Counted from the stretch's first letter, positions 8,677 through 16,816 are shown. The stretch is 64,000 bases of DNA from Rhizobium sp. BT04 (GCF_030053135.1 NZ_CP125653.1:248001-312000); one strand, 5' to 3'. Notes: a model not told the origin generated them from the letters alone. Program-made: numbers and translations.

Positions 8677-9312
8677 CTAGTGGCGGCATTCTGAAACAAA
8701 ACGAGGCTCCCGGAAGCCCTCGATGAATTGAACGCATTCTTCGACGATGGTTGAAATTGGTGCCTGGGCCCCTATCGATTTGCAGGGCCACGACGCTTTG
8801 CGCAAAGAACGAAAATACTCATTAAAACGCTCAACAAAATCGGAGCTTTCAAAGAAGCTCGGTCTGTTAGCGTCGATCAGTGCTCTTGCCTGGACTGTCG
8901 CCGGTTCCGCATCAAGGTGGATGGTGGCGTCAAGATTGATTTCTCCGGCGAAGGAAGTGGCCGCTTCCCAACATTCGTCAATGAATGCGGACTCCCATCG
9001 AGCGCTCCCATACATGTGGGCGACAAGAGTTTCGACTGTTCGGTCGATCAGCAAGATGGTGTCCGTCGCCGCCTGGCAAGTCGCCAATGAAATTCGTTGA
9101 GCGTTGATATTAGCAAAGAAGCGAATGGCTTTTAGTTGCTCAGCCGTAGTCTGGGGATTCAGAGGGGGAAGCCGTCCACCGGGAAAAAGGAAATACATGA
9201 ATTCCGGCACAATCACCACGTCATGCGAAAGCTTAGCGGCCAGTTGGATTGCCAACGTTGTCTTCCCTGCGAGAGCCGTACCCTCGATGCCGATCAACAT
9301 CATCCGAAACAT
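8677..9312 (-). CDS. P-loop kinase, thymidylate/deoxynucleoside kinase-like
   Basis: The 211-residue protein opens with a Walker A loop GTALAGKTT (residues about 11-19) after a short beta strand. A LLIDRTVETLVAHM segment in mid-protein is reminiscent of the DRS/DR(T) motif of dNMP kinases and deoxynucleoside kinases. The size fits that superfamily. ATG 9312 has only a weak AGAAAAG site, and ATG 9303 or 9300 are alternatives. The substrate may be a nucleoside, sugar or small molecule of the cluster; sequence alone does not decide. Confidence 0.65.
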   Translation of the reverse strand: MFRMMLIGIEGTALAGKTTLAIQLAAKLSHDVVIVPEFMYFLFPGGRLPPLNPQTTAEQLKAIRFFANINAQRISLATCQAATDTILLIDRTVETLVAHMYGSARWESAFIDECWEAATSFAGEINLDATIHLDAEPATVQARALIDANRPSFFESSDFVERFNEYFRSLRKASWPCKSIGAQAPISTIVEECVQFIEGFREPRFVSECRH

Positions 9313-9429
9313 CCGTCTTTTCTAAAATACCCGCTACAGTTGAATTTTATGACAGCCTAATATGGCATCCATCATTGCAACCTTCGAGGGATAATGGAAG
9401 TAGAGTCGGGATGGAATGGCCGCGTCAAA

Positions 9430-10161
9430 TTAGCGCACGGTTCCCCTTCCGTACCAGTTCTGCCAATGCCTAGCCGACTTCAGCCTAAATTTTGACATGT
9501 AGGGATTGGTCCAAAAGATCATTTTCCAGGCAGGCCATTTGTCCATTCTCCGGCTAGAGGGAAAGACAAAAACGTCGGTTGGAATACCCAAAAGTTTCCC
9601 ATGTTCCTGCGCATGATCATGTAGACGCCAATAAAAATCCGTGTCCTCTGCAAACCACAAACCCTCATCATATCCGCCGATTGCCTCAAACTCTTCACGG
9701 CGAATGTACTGGCAAACACCCTGCGTCATCGGCCTACTGGATCGAGCAGCATACCAGTCCCAAAATCTCGCATATTGTTGAATTAGCCAGCTTTTTGGCT
9801 CGTAAAAGCCTCGCACAGCGCCGCCAACGACTCCCGCCTCAGCGAAGGCAACTAAGGTCGCGAAAAAGTTCTCGGGAACGATCGTGTCGGCGTCGACAAA
9901 GACGATCATTTTACCCTTCGACCCCTTTGCACCAAAATTGCGCACGGAGCCAATGCTTCCCCCTCGCGGCAGGTTCAGAATGGTATCAGCCAAGTTCGCT
10001 TCGCGGGCGGTGTTGTCAGTGCTGCTATGATCGACCACGACGATCTCCGCACTTGCCTCATTTTTAGGCACGAGCTGGATGCTTTGTCGCAACGCTACCA
10101 GGGTCTTGGCAATATACGCCTCTTCGTTGTATGCAGGAACCACTATCGAGAAATCAATCAT
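9430..10161 (-). CDS. family 2 glycosyltransferase
   Basis: The 243-residue GT2 protein starts IDFSIVVPAYNEEAYIAKTL, then EIVVVDHSSTDNT, then MIVFVDADTIVPENFF with DAD as the DXD site. GGYDEGLWFAEDTDFYWRL supplies the acceptor-side ED motif. There is no membrane segment, so it should be cytosolic or peripheral. It is the first gene of the leftward group. Its ATG at 10161 is only 29 bp from the ATG of the divergent dehydrogenase at 10191, so the two promoters must overlap each other or the coding ends. Donor sugar and acceptor are unknown. Confidence 0.85.
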   Translation of the reverse strand: MIDFSIVVPAYNEEAYIAKTLVALRQSIQLVPKNEASAEIVVVDHSSTDNTAREANLADTILNLPRGGSIGSVRNFGAKGSKGKMIVFVDADTIVPENFFATLVAFAEAGVVGGAVRGFYEPKSWLIQQYARFWDWYAARSSRPMTQGVCQYIRREEFEAIGGYDEGLWFAEDTDFYWRLHDHAQEHGKLLGIPTDVFVFPSSRRMDKWPAWKMIFWTNPYMSKFRLKSARHWQNWYGRGTVR

Positions 10162-10190
10162 CGTATTTTGCCCCCTAGTATGAAAGTTTG

Positions 10191-11225
10191 ATGACGATGG
10201 ACGGAATAATTTCTTCGCCTATAGATAGCGTAACTTCTGAGTTTGTGAAGGTAGGAATTGTCGGCCTTGGAGCCCAAGGACGCGACGTGCTGTTACCGAC
10301 TCTGCAGTCTCTTAAAGAGGTAAGGATCGATGCAATTTGCGATCGCGATCCTCAACTAAGAAAGGAGGTCTCGGGTCAAGCTTCGATCTCCAAAGCATAC
10401 GCCAACATTGAAGAGATCCTCCAAGATGACGACCTGGATTGTTTAGTGGTCGCGTGCCCGCCGGATCGACACTACGAAATTGCGATTGCGGCCCTAGAGG
10501 CCCAAAAGCCAGTCTTCATCGAGAAACCTCCCGCGACCAATTTAGGCGACCTAAGGCATCTGGTTGAACTGAGTGAAAAACTAAACATCGTGAATGGTGT
10601 TGGTATGAACTTCCGGTTTGCCACTGCCATTCAAAAAATAAAACAGCTAATCGACACCAACGCCTATGGCACCCCCGCGACAATAAACATCAAACATCTT
10701 GCAGGATTCCCAAGGCAGCCGATGTGGGGCGTCAGCTCACTTGAAGCATTGCTGTTTGCGCAAACTATTCACCCTGTAGACTTGGCGATATATTTGGCCG
10801 GACAACCGGCACACTTTAAATCTCGGATCGCTGAGAACGACGGCAAGATTACGATCTTCTCCCACATTGGATTCGAGAGCGGCACTGAATGCACCGTGAT
10901 CACAGGTAATGCTGCTGAAAAATTCTATTGGGGCCTTGAGGTAATAACCAACCAAGGTGCGATTATTGAGTGTCGGCAGTTATGGGAGGTCAACGTTTGG
11001 ACACCTAGCCACCGCGAAGATTTTCCTTCGCGTGAGTCATGGCGCAACACTTGGACTGCCGGTCCTTTAGATAGAGGCTTCAGCCGAGTCGGCTATCGCG
11101 GGGAGCTTTCGATTTTCCTCGACTGCGTCCGAACAAAGAAACGTTTCACGCCGAGTTTTTCGGATCTCATCCCTACTTACGGAATCTTGTCAGATATTGC
11201 CGCACAGGAGATTCAACGTGATTGA
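10191..11225 (+). CDS. Gfo/Idh/MocA family sugar dehydrogenase
   Basis: The 344-residue protein has the Rossmann motif VGIVGLGAQG near residue 22 and the family hallmark EKP in FIEKPPATNLGDL. The length is typical. TTG 10188 directly precedes ATG 10191, and ATG 10197 is also possible. The stop overlaps the GTG of the aminotransferase gene, so the two are translationally coupled. In known pathways (NtdC in Bacillus, RifL in Amycolatopsis) such an enzyme oxidises a sugar at C3 before a DegT-type aminotransferase acts. I infer the same pairing here; which sugar is oxidised is not visible. Confidence 0.85.
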   Translation: MTMDGIISSPIDSVTSEFVKVGIVGLGAQGRDVLLPTLQSLKEVRIDAICDRDPQLRKEVSGQASISKAYANIEEILQDDDLDCLVVACPPDRHYEIAIAALEAQKPVFIEKPPATNLGDLRHLVELSEKLNIVNGVGMNFRFATAIQKIKQLIDTNAYGTPATINIKHLAGFPRQPMWGVSSLEALLFAQTIHPVDLAIYLAGQPAHFKSRIAENDGKITIFSHIGFESGTECTVITGNAAEKFYWGLEVITNQGAIIECRQLWEVNVWTPSHREDFPSRESWRNTWTAGPLDRGFSRVGYRGELSIFLDCVRTKKRFTPSFSDLIPTYGILSDIAAQEIQRD

Positions 11226-12309
11226 TATTAAGCACTCTGTTGTCAGTGAAGAGATGGCCAAGGCTGTTTTTGAAACGCTATCAAGTGGCCGACTTGCGGG
11301 AACGGGAACAATTATTGAGGAATATGAGCGCGGCTTGGCGGAGGAGTTCGGCTCACGTTTCGCGGTCGCTTGCTCTAGCGGGACGACCGCAGTATCTTTG
11401 GCGATCCTGGCCAGCGGAATTCCCTCGGGTTCTACCGTTGCGGTGCCCTCGATAGTTCCGACCATGACGCCATTGGCCGTCATCGGCGCGGGCTGCATAC
11501 CACATTTCGTAGACATCGGCAGTCCGGAAACTGTGGGTGTCAGCTTCGATCAAATAAAAGCCCTTGCCCTCGCGGGCAAAATTCAGGCCGTCGTGGCGGT
11601 TGCGATGTGGGGGTATCCGTCTTCGGAAGCTGAGCTGGCGGAGTTGTGTGAAGATCTGGGCATCGTCCTTATCGAGGACGCGTCGCATGCTCACATGGCG
11701 ACACTTGGGAGCAGGAAACTCGGCACGTATGGTCGTGTCGGAGCCTTCAGTACGCATGAGAGAAAGCTCCTTTTCACGGGCGAAGGTGGCTTCTGTCTGA
11801 CTGATGATGAGACAGTTGCGGTACGATTGAGGGCCTTGCGAGAGTTCGGTCGGCTGGGGAAGAACGGAACATTCGCTGAATCAAGCGGCTATAACTTCAA
11901 ACTAGCTTCTCCCTTGGCTGCGTTAGGGCACGTCCAGGTGCGAAGCTTGGAAAAAAGAATTGCCGATCGTCAAGTTGTATGGGGGAGCCTGTACGAACTC
12001 GCCCGACAATCGAAACAAGTCTCGCCAATCGAACTTCCGTCCAACAGCAGACCTTCGACGTACGGATTTCTTGCGCTTGCGGCGGAGCGAGAGACTGCCG
12101 CCCGGCTGCAAAATGACCTTGAGGCAATTGGCGTGTTATCGGATACGAAGAAATACAATCACCGGCCCGTTTATGAGATTGGAATCTTCAAGGATCATGC
12201 AAAAGAGGACTGCAAACATTCGAGAGACTTTTGTGAAAGGGCAATCGCCTTACCGGCACATGAGGGCGTGTCTGCCATCATACTGGACAAAATTGGCTCG
12301 GTGATCTGA
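11218..12309 (+). CDS. DegT/DnrJ/EryC1/StrS-type PLP aminotransferase
   Basis: The 363-residue fold-type I aminotransferase has SSGTTAVSLAI near residue 53, IEDASHA with Asp154 for the pyridine nitrogen, and FSTHERKLLFTGEGG with the Schiff-base Lys183. I chose GTG 11218 because AGGAG sits 6 bp upstream; a TTG at 11197 would place that site inside the gene. It overlaps the dehydrogenase stop. The family aminates keto-sugars, keto-inositols or aminoshikimate precursors with glutamate or glutamine as donor. Together with the neighbouring dehydrogenase it points to an amino sugar or aminocyclitol. Confidence 0.9.
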   Translation: MIDIKHSVVSEEMAKAVFETLSSGRLAGTGTIIEEYERGLAEEFGSRFAVACSSGTTAVSLAILASGIPSGSTVAVPSIVPTMTPLAVIGAGCIPHFVDIGSPETVGVSFDQIKALALAGKIQAVVAVAMWGYPSSEAELAELCEDLGIVLIEDASHAHMATLGSRKLGTYGRVGAFSTHERKLLFTGEGGFCLTDDETVAVRLRALREFGRLGKNGTFAESSGYNFKLASPLAALGHVQVRSLEKRIADRQVVWGSLYELARQSKQVSPIELPSNSRPSTYGFLALAAERETAARLQNDLEAIGVLSDTKKYNHRPVYEIGIFKDHAKEDCKHSRDFCERAIALPAHEGVSAIILDKIGSVI

Positions 12310-12320
12310 GGGTGGATTGC

Positions 12321-12875
12321 GTGACGGATCTAAACTCCTTCAAACAAAAGATCGAAACATACGCCCTGAAGGCCTCCTCGCAGCAGAACGAGAGAGATTA
12401 TCAAAACGCAGTTCGGACGATTGACCTGCTCACATCTGTCCGAGAGCCGTTTGGCCGCGATCCAAATTTTTCCCATATAACAGCCTCTGCGTGGGTAATG
12501 AATGAGTCGCGCAGCGCATTGATACTAACCCACCACAAGAAGCTAGATACTTGGCTACAGGTAGGCGGGCATTGTGACGGCGACCCATGCCCCGAAAGAG
12601 TCGCCTTGAAGGAAGCGAACGAGGAAACTGGCCTGAAATCAATTCGGCAGATGTCCACCGAGCCTGTCGATATTGATATCCACCTCGTTCCGGCGAATGC
12701 CAAAGAGCCAGCGCACTACCATTACGACGTTCGTTACATCTTATTAGCAGATGAAAACGAGCCTCTCGGTATGTCAGATGAGTCGAACGATTTGAGATGG
12801 GTCCGGTTTTCCGAGCTAGATCTATTCACCAATAGGCCCTCGGTATTGATCGCTAGGGAAAAGCGAGGCTTATGA
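12321..12875 (+). CDS. NUDIX hydrolase
   Basis: The Nudix box is VGGHCDGDPCPERVALKEAN followed by EETGL, with the conserved glutamates but Lys in place of the usual Arg before the first Glu of the REUxEE core. The domain starts after about 45 helical residues. GTG 12321 is favoured because GAGGGTGG lies 6-9 bp upstream; GTG 12312 overlaps that site. It follows the aminotransferase by about 11 bp. It may hydrolyse a nucleoside-diphosphate sugar or clean up damaged nucleotides; the substrate cannot be told from the box. Confidence 0.85.
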   Translation: MTDLNSFKQKIETYALKASSQQNERDYQNAVRTIDLLTSVREPFGRDPNFSHITASAWVMNESRSALILTHHKKLDTWLQVGGHCDGDPCPERVALKEANEETGLKSIRQMSTEPVDIDIHLVPANAKEPAHYHYDVRYILLADENEPLGMSDESNDLRWVRFSELDLFTNRPSVLIAREKRGL

Positions 12876-12976
12876 ACGCCTCCGGCTACCCTACGGTTGT
12901 CCTGCCGCTTGGTGGTCGCGCGGTTGGTCGGACCGAAGTTCCAACAGCCGGGCTCAGCAACGTCTGCTGATAGTTC

Positions 12977-13117
12977 TCAAGCCATCGCCCGCGCGGCGGC
13001 TTCAGCCCGCGGCCATTCTGGGTGCTCCGCGCCCCACGCAAGGGCAAAGGAGATGTCTTCGCCGTCCCGGCAACGGCCAATGGTTGTCCATGACCGAAAG
13101 AGATGATTGGCGTTCAT
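12977..13117 (-). CDS. small ORF downstream of rtcR
   Basis: A 46-residue frame starts MNANHLFRSWTTIGRCRDGE and ends EAAARAMA. It begins about 17 bp after the rtcR stop on the same strand. The middle (FALAWGAEHPEWPRAEA) has protein-like composition and no rare-codon runs, which separates it from the other short frames here. The upstream CTGGG is a weak ribosome site. If real it is a small cytosolic companion of the RNA-repair locus or the C-terminal relic of a longer gene. I do not recognise a family. Confidence 0.4.
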   Translation of the reverse strand: MNANHLFRSWTTIGRCRDGEDISFALAWGAEHPEWPRAEAAARAMA

Positions 13118-13134
13118 CCCAGCATAAGCCCTTA

Positions 13135-14739
13135 TCAGGGTCTCTTGACGTCCTCGAATCTGAGGCTGAAACGCGCGAGATATTTGCTCAGGCGATCGGC
13201 GTCGTTGCTGCTCTTTTTCTCCAATCGCGATATCGCGAACAAGGCTCTGCCCGCCGCGCTTGCCGTGGCATGTTGACGACAGGTTTGAAGAACAGCGGCA
13301 AGCTGTGCTGCGTCGAAGCGATCGAGGCGAGCGGCGGTTTCCGTACCCAGCACGTCTTCAAGGATCAGATCCACCCCGCCGTCGTCGCTTGAGCTGCGCC
13401 AAAACGCATTCAGCCGTCGGACTTCATCGTCAACGACGTCGGTCGTGATGCGCCCATGCGGCGCGAGGGTCGCCATGCGGGTTACCGAAGCCGACAGGTC
13501 GCGAAAATTGGCGCTCCAGACGGCCTGCGGGCCAGTTGCGAACGTGAGATAGCGTTGGCGTGCTTCCTTGTTGAAGGTGACATTTTCGCCTTCTCGTTCC
13601 AGATAACGCCTCAGCTCGAAGTCGAGATTGGGCTCTATGTCTTCCTTGCGTTCCCGCAGGGCGGGCAGTTGGAAGGTCCAGAGGTTCAGGCGGGCATAGA
13701 GATCTTCGCGAAACCTTCCCTTTCGGACATCCTCGCCGAGATCGCGATTGGTGCCGGCCAGCAGCTGAAACTCCGCCGACACTTCCCGATCGGCGCCCAC
13801 GGGCAGGAACTTCTTTTCCTCGATCGCGCGCAGGCACATGGCCTGTTCGTCGAGGCCGAGTTCGCCGATCTCGTCGAGGAACAGCACGCCCTTGTTGGCG
13901 GATTTGAGCAAACCGGCACGCTCGCCGGCGGCGCCGGTAAACGCTCCCTTCACATGGCCGAACAGGGTGGACATGGCCTGGTCGCCGCGCAGCGTCGCGC
14001 AGTTGACCTCGATGAAGGGGCCACTGACCTTGCGCTGGCTCTTCTTCAACTCGTAGATCCGGCGGGCAAGTTGCGACTTGCCGGCGCCGGTCGGGCCGGT
14101 CAGGAGAACGGGCGCCGTCGAGCGGATCACCACCCTTTCGATCTCGTCGATCATTCTGTTGAAGGCGGCGTTGCGGGTCGAAATTCCCGATTTCAGGAAA
14201 GAGGCGGCGTCTTCCCGCTCGGAAGCGAAGCGCTTGGCGATCTCGTCATAGCGGGAAAGGTCGAGGTCGATGATCCGATGTGTGCCGGCGAAATCCTGCT
14301 CCGGTTCCCGCTCGCGCGGCGGCGAGAGCTGCAGCAGCTGGCCGGGAATGATGCGGGCTTCGGTCAGCAGGAACCAGCAGATCTGGGCCACATGGGTGCC
14401 GGTGGTGATGTTGACGAGATAGTCTTCCGTGTCGGGGTCGAAGTTGTAATTGCGGGCAAAGTCCCTGAGGCTCGTATAGACCTCGGAAAAATCCCAGGGG
14501 TCCCGGAAGTTGATGACGTTGCTCCGCACCTCCGTCGCCGGCGCCACGGTTTCGATGTCGGCAACGATACGGTGACAGAGAGCTTGCGAGCGGTTGTCGT
14601 GGATCAGTTCCAGCCGGTCGATGAACAGGCCCGGCTGCTGGCAAAGCGCGACACTGGGCCGCCAGCGACTCCAGCGGTTTTCCCATTTCCCTGCATCCAG
14701 GGTGGTTCCCAATATGCTGATGGCGACGCGGCGCTTCAT
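13135..14739 (-). CDS. rtcR: RtcR, sigma-54-dependent activator of the RNA-repair operon
   Basis: The first about 180 residues form the RtcR N-terminal sensor, a CARF-like domain (AISILGTTLD, DYLVNITTGTHVAQ). The AAA+ domain follows with Walker A GPTGAGKSQL, the sigma-54 contact loop GAFTGA and Walker B LFLDEIGE. A helix-turn-helix region lies at the C-terminus (LAAVLQTCRQHATASAAGRA). At 534 residues it has normal length for RtcR. Known biology: RtcR is switched on by damaged RNA ligands and drives the divergent rsr/rtcB genes with sigma-54. It is transcribed away from rsr across a 210-bp A/T-rich regulatory region. Confidence 0.95.
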   Translation of the reverse strand: MKRRVAISILGTTLDAGKWENRWSRWRPSVALCQQPGLFIDRLELIHDNRSQALCHRIVADIETVAPATEVRSNVINFRDPWDFSEVYTSLRDFARNYNFDPDTEDYLVNITTGTHVAQICWFLLTEARIIPGQLLQLSPPREREPEQDFAGTHRIIDLDLSRYDEIAKRFASEREDAASFLKSGISTRNAAFNRMIDEIERVVIRSTAPVLLTGPTGAGKSQLARRIYELKKSQRKVSGPFIEVNCATLRGDQAMSTLFGHVKGAFTGAAGERAGLLKSANKGVLFLDEIGELGLDEQAMCLRAIEEKKFLPVGADREVSAEFQLLAGTNRDLGEDVRKGRFREDLYARLNLWTFQLPALRERKEDIEPNLDFELRRYLEREGENVTFNKEARQRYLTFATGPQAVWSANFRDLSASVTRMATLAPHGRITTDVVDDEVRRLNAFWRSSSDDGGVDLILEDVLGTETAARLDRFDAAQLAAVLQTCRQHATASAAGRALFAISRLEKKSSNDADRLSKYLARFSLRFEDVKRP

Positions 14740-14743
14740 GTCT

Positions 14744-14791
14744 TATCCAGAACTATAAAGTGATATAATATGCGATAATATAATCTGGATA
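14744..14791. promoter_or_regulatory. inverted repeat in the rtcR-rsr intergenic region
   Basis: TATCCAGA at 14744-14751 is the exact reverse complement of TCTGGATA at 14784-14791, with centres 40 bp apart (about four helical turns). The repeat lies directly behind the rtcR start and about 110 bp upstream of the sigma-54 promoter. This is where an upstream activating site or an autoregulatory operator for RtcR would sit. Two more short palindromes lie nearer the promoter, CGCAAT/ATTGCG at 14800-14816 and ACGAAA/TTTCGT at 14861-14873. Binding by RtcR is inferred. Confidence 0.45.
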
Positions 14792-14898
14792 CGGATTTTC
14801 GCAATTCATGATTGCGTTCGATGTGGCGTAAAAATTTCTCCTTTTAAAACAAGCAGATGAACGAAAGTTTCGTGTATGCCTCGCTCTTTTCTCCAAAC

Positions 14899-14914
14899 TG
14901 GCACGCGTCTTGAA
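14899..14914 (+). promoter_or_regulatory. sigma-54 promoter of rsr
   Basis: TGGCACGCGTCTTGAA matches the -24/-12 consensus TGGCACG-N4-TTGCW at every key base except that GC at -12 is GA. The GG and TG elements are correctly spaced. Transcription would begin near 14925, which rules out the ATG at 14926 and supports ATG 14950. Confidence 0.85.
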
Positions 14915-14949
14915 ATGTATCTGGCATGAACCCAACAAGAGGTGCCGTC

Positions 14950-16506
14950 ATGGTCAACAAGGCGATCTTCAAAACCTATCTCGGGAAACTGCTTCCGGGA
15001 ACGGATACAAAAAATCATGAAGCGGCTCCGGCCTACCAGCTGACGCCGCGCGAGGCGCTGGCGCAATATGCTGTGACCGGCACCTTCAACGGCACCTTCT
15101 ATGCGGATGGGGCCGAGCAGCTCGACGCGGTAAAGACGCTTGCCCTTCAGGTCGAGCCAGAATTTCTCGCCAAGGTGGCTGTTTACGCCGCTGAGAAGGG
15201 GCAGATGAAGGACATGCCGGTGACGTTGCTCGCCATGCTCTCCAGCCTTCAGAGCGACGCCTTCGCCCGTGCATTCCCGCGGGTGGTGAAGAGCGGCAAG
15301 ATGCTGCGCGGCTTCGTGCAGGTCATGCGCTCCGGCGCCACGGGTCGGAAGTCCCTCGGCACACGTCCGAAGAAGGTGGTGCAGGCGTGGCTCGAACGGG
15401 CGAGCACCGAGCAGATCCTGCGTGCGATGGTCGGAAACGATCCTTCGCTCGCCGACGTCATCCGCATGGTGCATCCGAAGCCGGCGACGGAGGAGCGCAA
15501 GGCGCTTTATGCCCGGGCGATCGGCAAGCCGCACGACTACGCGGCACTGCCTGAGCTCGTCAAGGCACTGGAAGCGTTCCGACGCGACCAGACGGCGCCG
15601 GTGCCTGATGTTCCGTTCCAGATGCTGACCTCGCTGCCGCTGACGCGGGAGCATTGGGTCGAAATCGCCCGCAAGGGCGGCTGGCAGATGGTGCGGCAGA
15701 ACCTCAACACCTTTGCACGCAACGGCGTGTTCGAGGTCGAGGGTTTTGCCGAGGCGCTGGCGGCGCGGCTTGCCGATCCGGAGGAAATCCGCAAGGCAAA
15801 GGTCTTCCCCTATCAGCTGATGATGGCGTGGAAGATGGTCGACGGCCAGGTTCCGGATGTCGTGCGGGATGCGCTTCAGGAGGCGATGGATATCGCCATC
15901 GCCAACGTGCCGTCCCTGACGGGCAATGTGGTGCTGTGCCCCGACGTGTCGGGTTCCATGGGTTCGCCCGTGACCGGCTACCGCAAGGGCGCGACGTCCT
16001 CGGTTCGCTGCATCGATGTCGCCGGTCTGATGACCGCGGCGTTCCTGCAGCGCAACCCGAAGGCGCGGGTGCTGCCGTTCGAGAATGACGTGGTGCATGT
16101 CAGCCTCAACAAGCGGGGTTCGGTGATGACCAATGCCGGTAAGCTGGCGAAAATCGGCGGCGGCGGAACCAACTGCTCCGCACCGCTGAAGAGGCTGGCA
16201 AACGAGAAGGCCAAGGTCGATCTCGTGGTGTTCATCTCGGACAATGAGTCCTGGGTGGATGCGCGCGGGAGCGGACAGCCGACGGCTGTCATGACCGAAT
16301 GGGCCAGGATCAAGCGGGTCAACCCGGCTGCAAAGCTGGTCTGCCTCGACATCCAGCCCCATGCCACGACCGAGGCGCCGACGCGGGAAGACGTGCTCAA
16401 TATCGGCGGCTTCTCGGATGCCGTCTACGGAGTGATCACGGCTTTCGCGGCCAATAGCAACGGAGCGGATGGCTGGGTGAAAGCCATCGAGGCGATCGCG
16501 CTCTGA
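14950..16506 (+). CDS. rsr: Rsr, bacterial Ro60 (TROVE-vWA) RNA-binding protein
   Basis: The 518-residue TROVE protein consists of a HEAT-repeat ring (residues about 1-330) followed by a von Willebrand A-like domain with the MIDAS motif DVSGSMGS and a later GGGTNCSAP. Known biology: Ro60/Rsr rings bind Y RNAs on the outer face and misfolded or damaged RNA ends in the cavity. ATG 14950 is chosen because AAGAGG lies 8 bp upstream and the sigma-54 transcript starts near 14925. The predicted N-terminus (VNKAIFKTYLGKLLPGTD) also looks right for the family. It is the first gene of the RtcR-controlled unit and is followed by the Y-RNA array. Confidence 0.95.
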   Translation: MVNKAIFKTYLGKLLPGTDTKNHEAAPAYQLTPREALAQYAVTGTFNGTFYADGAEQLDAVKTLALQVEPEFLAKVAVYAAEKGQMKDMPVTLLAMLSSLQSDAFARAFPRVVKSGKMLRGFVQVMRSGATGRKSLGTRPKKVVQAWLERASTEQILRAMVGNDPSLADVIRMVHPKPATEERKALYARAIGKPHDYAALPELVKALEAFRRDQTAPVPDVPFQMLTSLPLTREHWVEIARKGGWQMVRQNLNTFARNGVFEVEGFAEALAARLADPEEIRKAKVFPYQLMMAWKMVDGQVPDVVRDALQEAMDIAIANVPSLTGNVVLCPDVSGSMGSPVTGYRKGATSSVRCIDVAGLMTAAFLQRNPKARVLPFENDVVHVSLNKRGSVMTNAGKLAKIGGGGTNCSAPLKRLANEKAKVDLVVFISDNESWVDARGSGQPTAVMTEWARIKRVNPAAKLVCLDIQPHATTEAPTREDVLNIGGFSDAVYGVITAFAANSNGADGWVKAIEAIAL

Positions 16507-16527
16507 CGGGCTCACAGGAAGCAATAC

Positions 16528-16554
16528 CCTCGCGCCGCCGTGACCGGCGCGGGG
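16528..16554 (+). other. GC-rich hairpin between rsr and the Y-RNA array
   Basis: CCTCGCGCCG (16528-16537) pairs with CGGCGCGGGG (16545-16554) over 10 bp with one G-U, leaving a 7-nt loop. There is no T-run, so it is not a simple terminator. It could be a processing or mRNA-stability element that separates the rsr message from the downstream RNAs. Confidence 0.5.
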
Positions 16555-16556
16555 AA

Positions 16557-16691
16557 CCGTGACGAATGCCGGATGAAACTACAGATCGTTAAATCTCCAG
16601 GTCGCGGGTTCGAATCCCGTCGGGCCTCCAATTCATGGACCCGTAGCTCAGCGGATAGAGCAGGATGTTTCACCACACCTCGTCGTCACGG
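16557..16691 (+). ncRNA. Y-RNA-like unit 1 with a permuted tRNA module
   Basis: The ends CCGTGACGA (16557-16565) and TCGTCACGG (16683-16691) pair perfectly over 9 bp. Next to the stem the 5' strand has CGAATGCC and then ACTACAG, which recur in all five units. The interior is tRNA-like but circularly permuted. A stem half AAATCTCC (16591-16598) is followed by a T-arm with canonical TTCGAAT loop (16604-16620), then an acceptor-like strand CGGGCCTCC, a short loop and GGACCCG (16637-16643), then a D-arm GCTC-AGCGGATA-GAGC (16646-16661), then GGATGTTT closing the first stem. Known biology: YrlA-type bacterial Y RNAs carry a tRNA-like module and bind Rsr. Confidence 0.85.
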
Positions 16692-16705
16692 ACGAATCGA
16701 ATGAC

Positions 16706-16808
16706 ATGGCGAATGCATGGGGAACTACATGGCCGCGGCAGGTTCGAATCCTGCAGGGGATTGTACATCCCTCTGGTAGCGGGAAGTTTCTTGGTCACTT
16801 GTCGCCAT
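16706..16808 (+). ncRNA. Y-RNA-like unit 2
   Basis: ATGGCGA (16706-16712) pairs with TCGCCAT (16802-16808). The CGAATGC and ACTACA marks follow the 5' strand as in the other units. Inside are TGGCC/GGTCA (16730-16734, 16793-16797) as an anticodon-stem-like closure and a perfect T-arm GCAGG-TTCGAAT-CCTGC (16738-16754). GGGAT-TGTAC-ATCCC forms an acceptor-like hairpin. The D-arm is degenerate. The closing stem is shorter than in its neighbours. Confidence 0.75.
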
Positions 16809-16816
16809 AATGGGAA

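Noticed and set aside
12886..13106. Two other short frames (64 and 69 codons) between the NUDIX gene and rtcR
   Set aside because: Their composition is Pro/Arg/Ala shadow-like; the 46-codon frame in the third phase looks more like protein.
14926..14949. Earlier ATG for rsr
   Set aside because: It coincides with the predicted sigma-54 transcription start and has no ribosome site; ATG 14950 has both a site and family-like N-terminus.
14806..16524. Long open frame on the strand opposite rsr
   Set aside because: It is the antisense shadow of a high-GC gene with clear family motifs on the other strand. The same holds for long opposite-strand frames over rtcB, the Tad genes, the pseudokinase, the trypsin-caspase gene and the caspase-Sel1 gene.
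16591..16670. Canonical tRNA gene
   Set aside because: A T-arm, acceptor strand and D-arm are present, but in permuted order and without an anticodon loop, so this is a Y-RNA module and not a tRNA gene.
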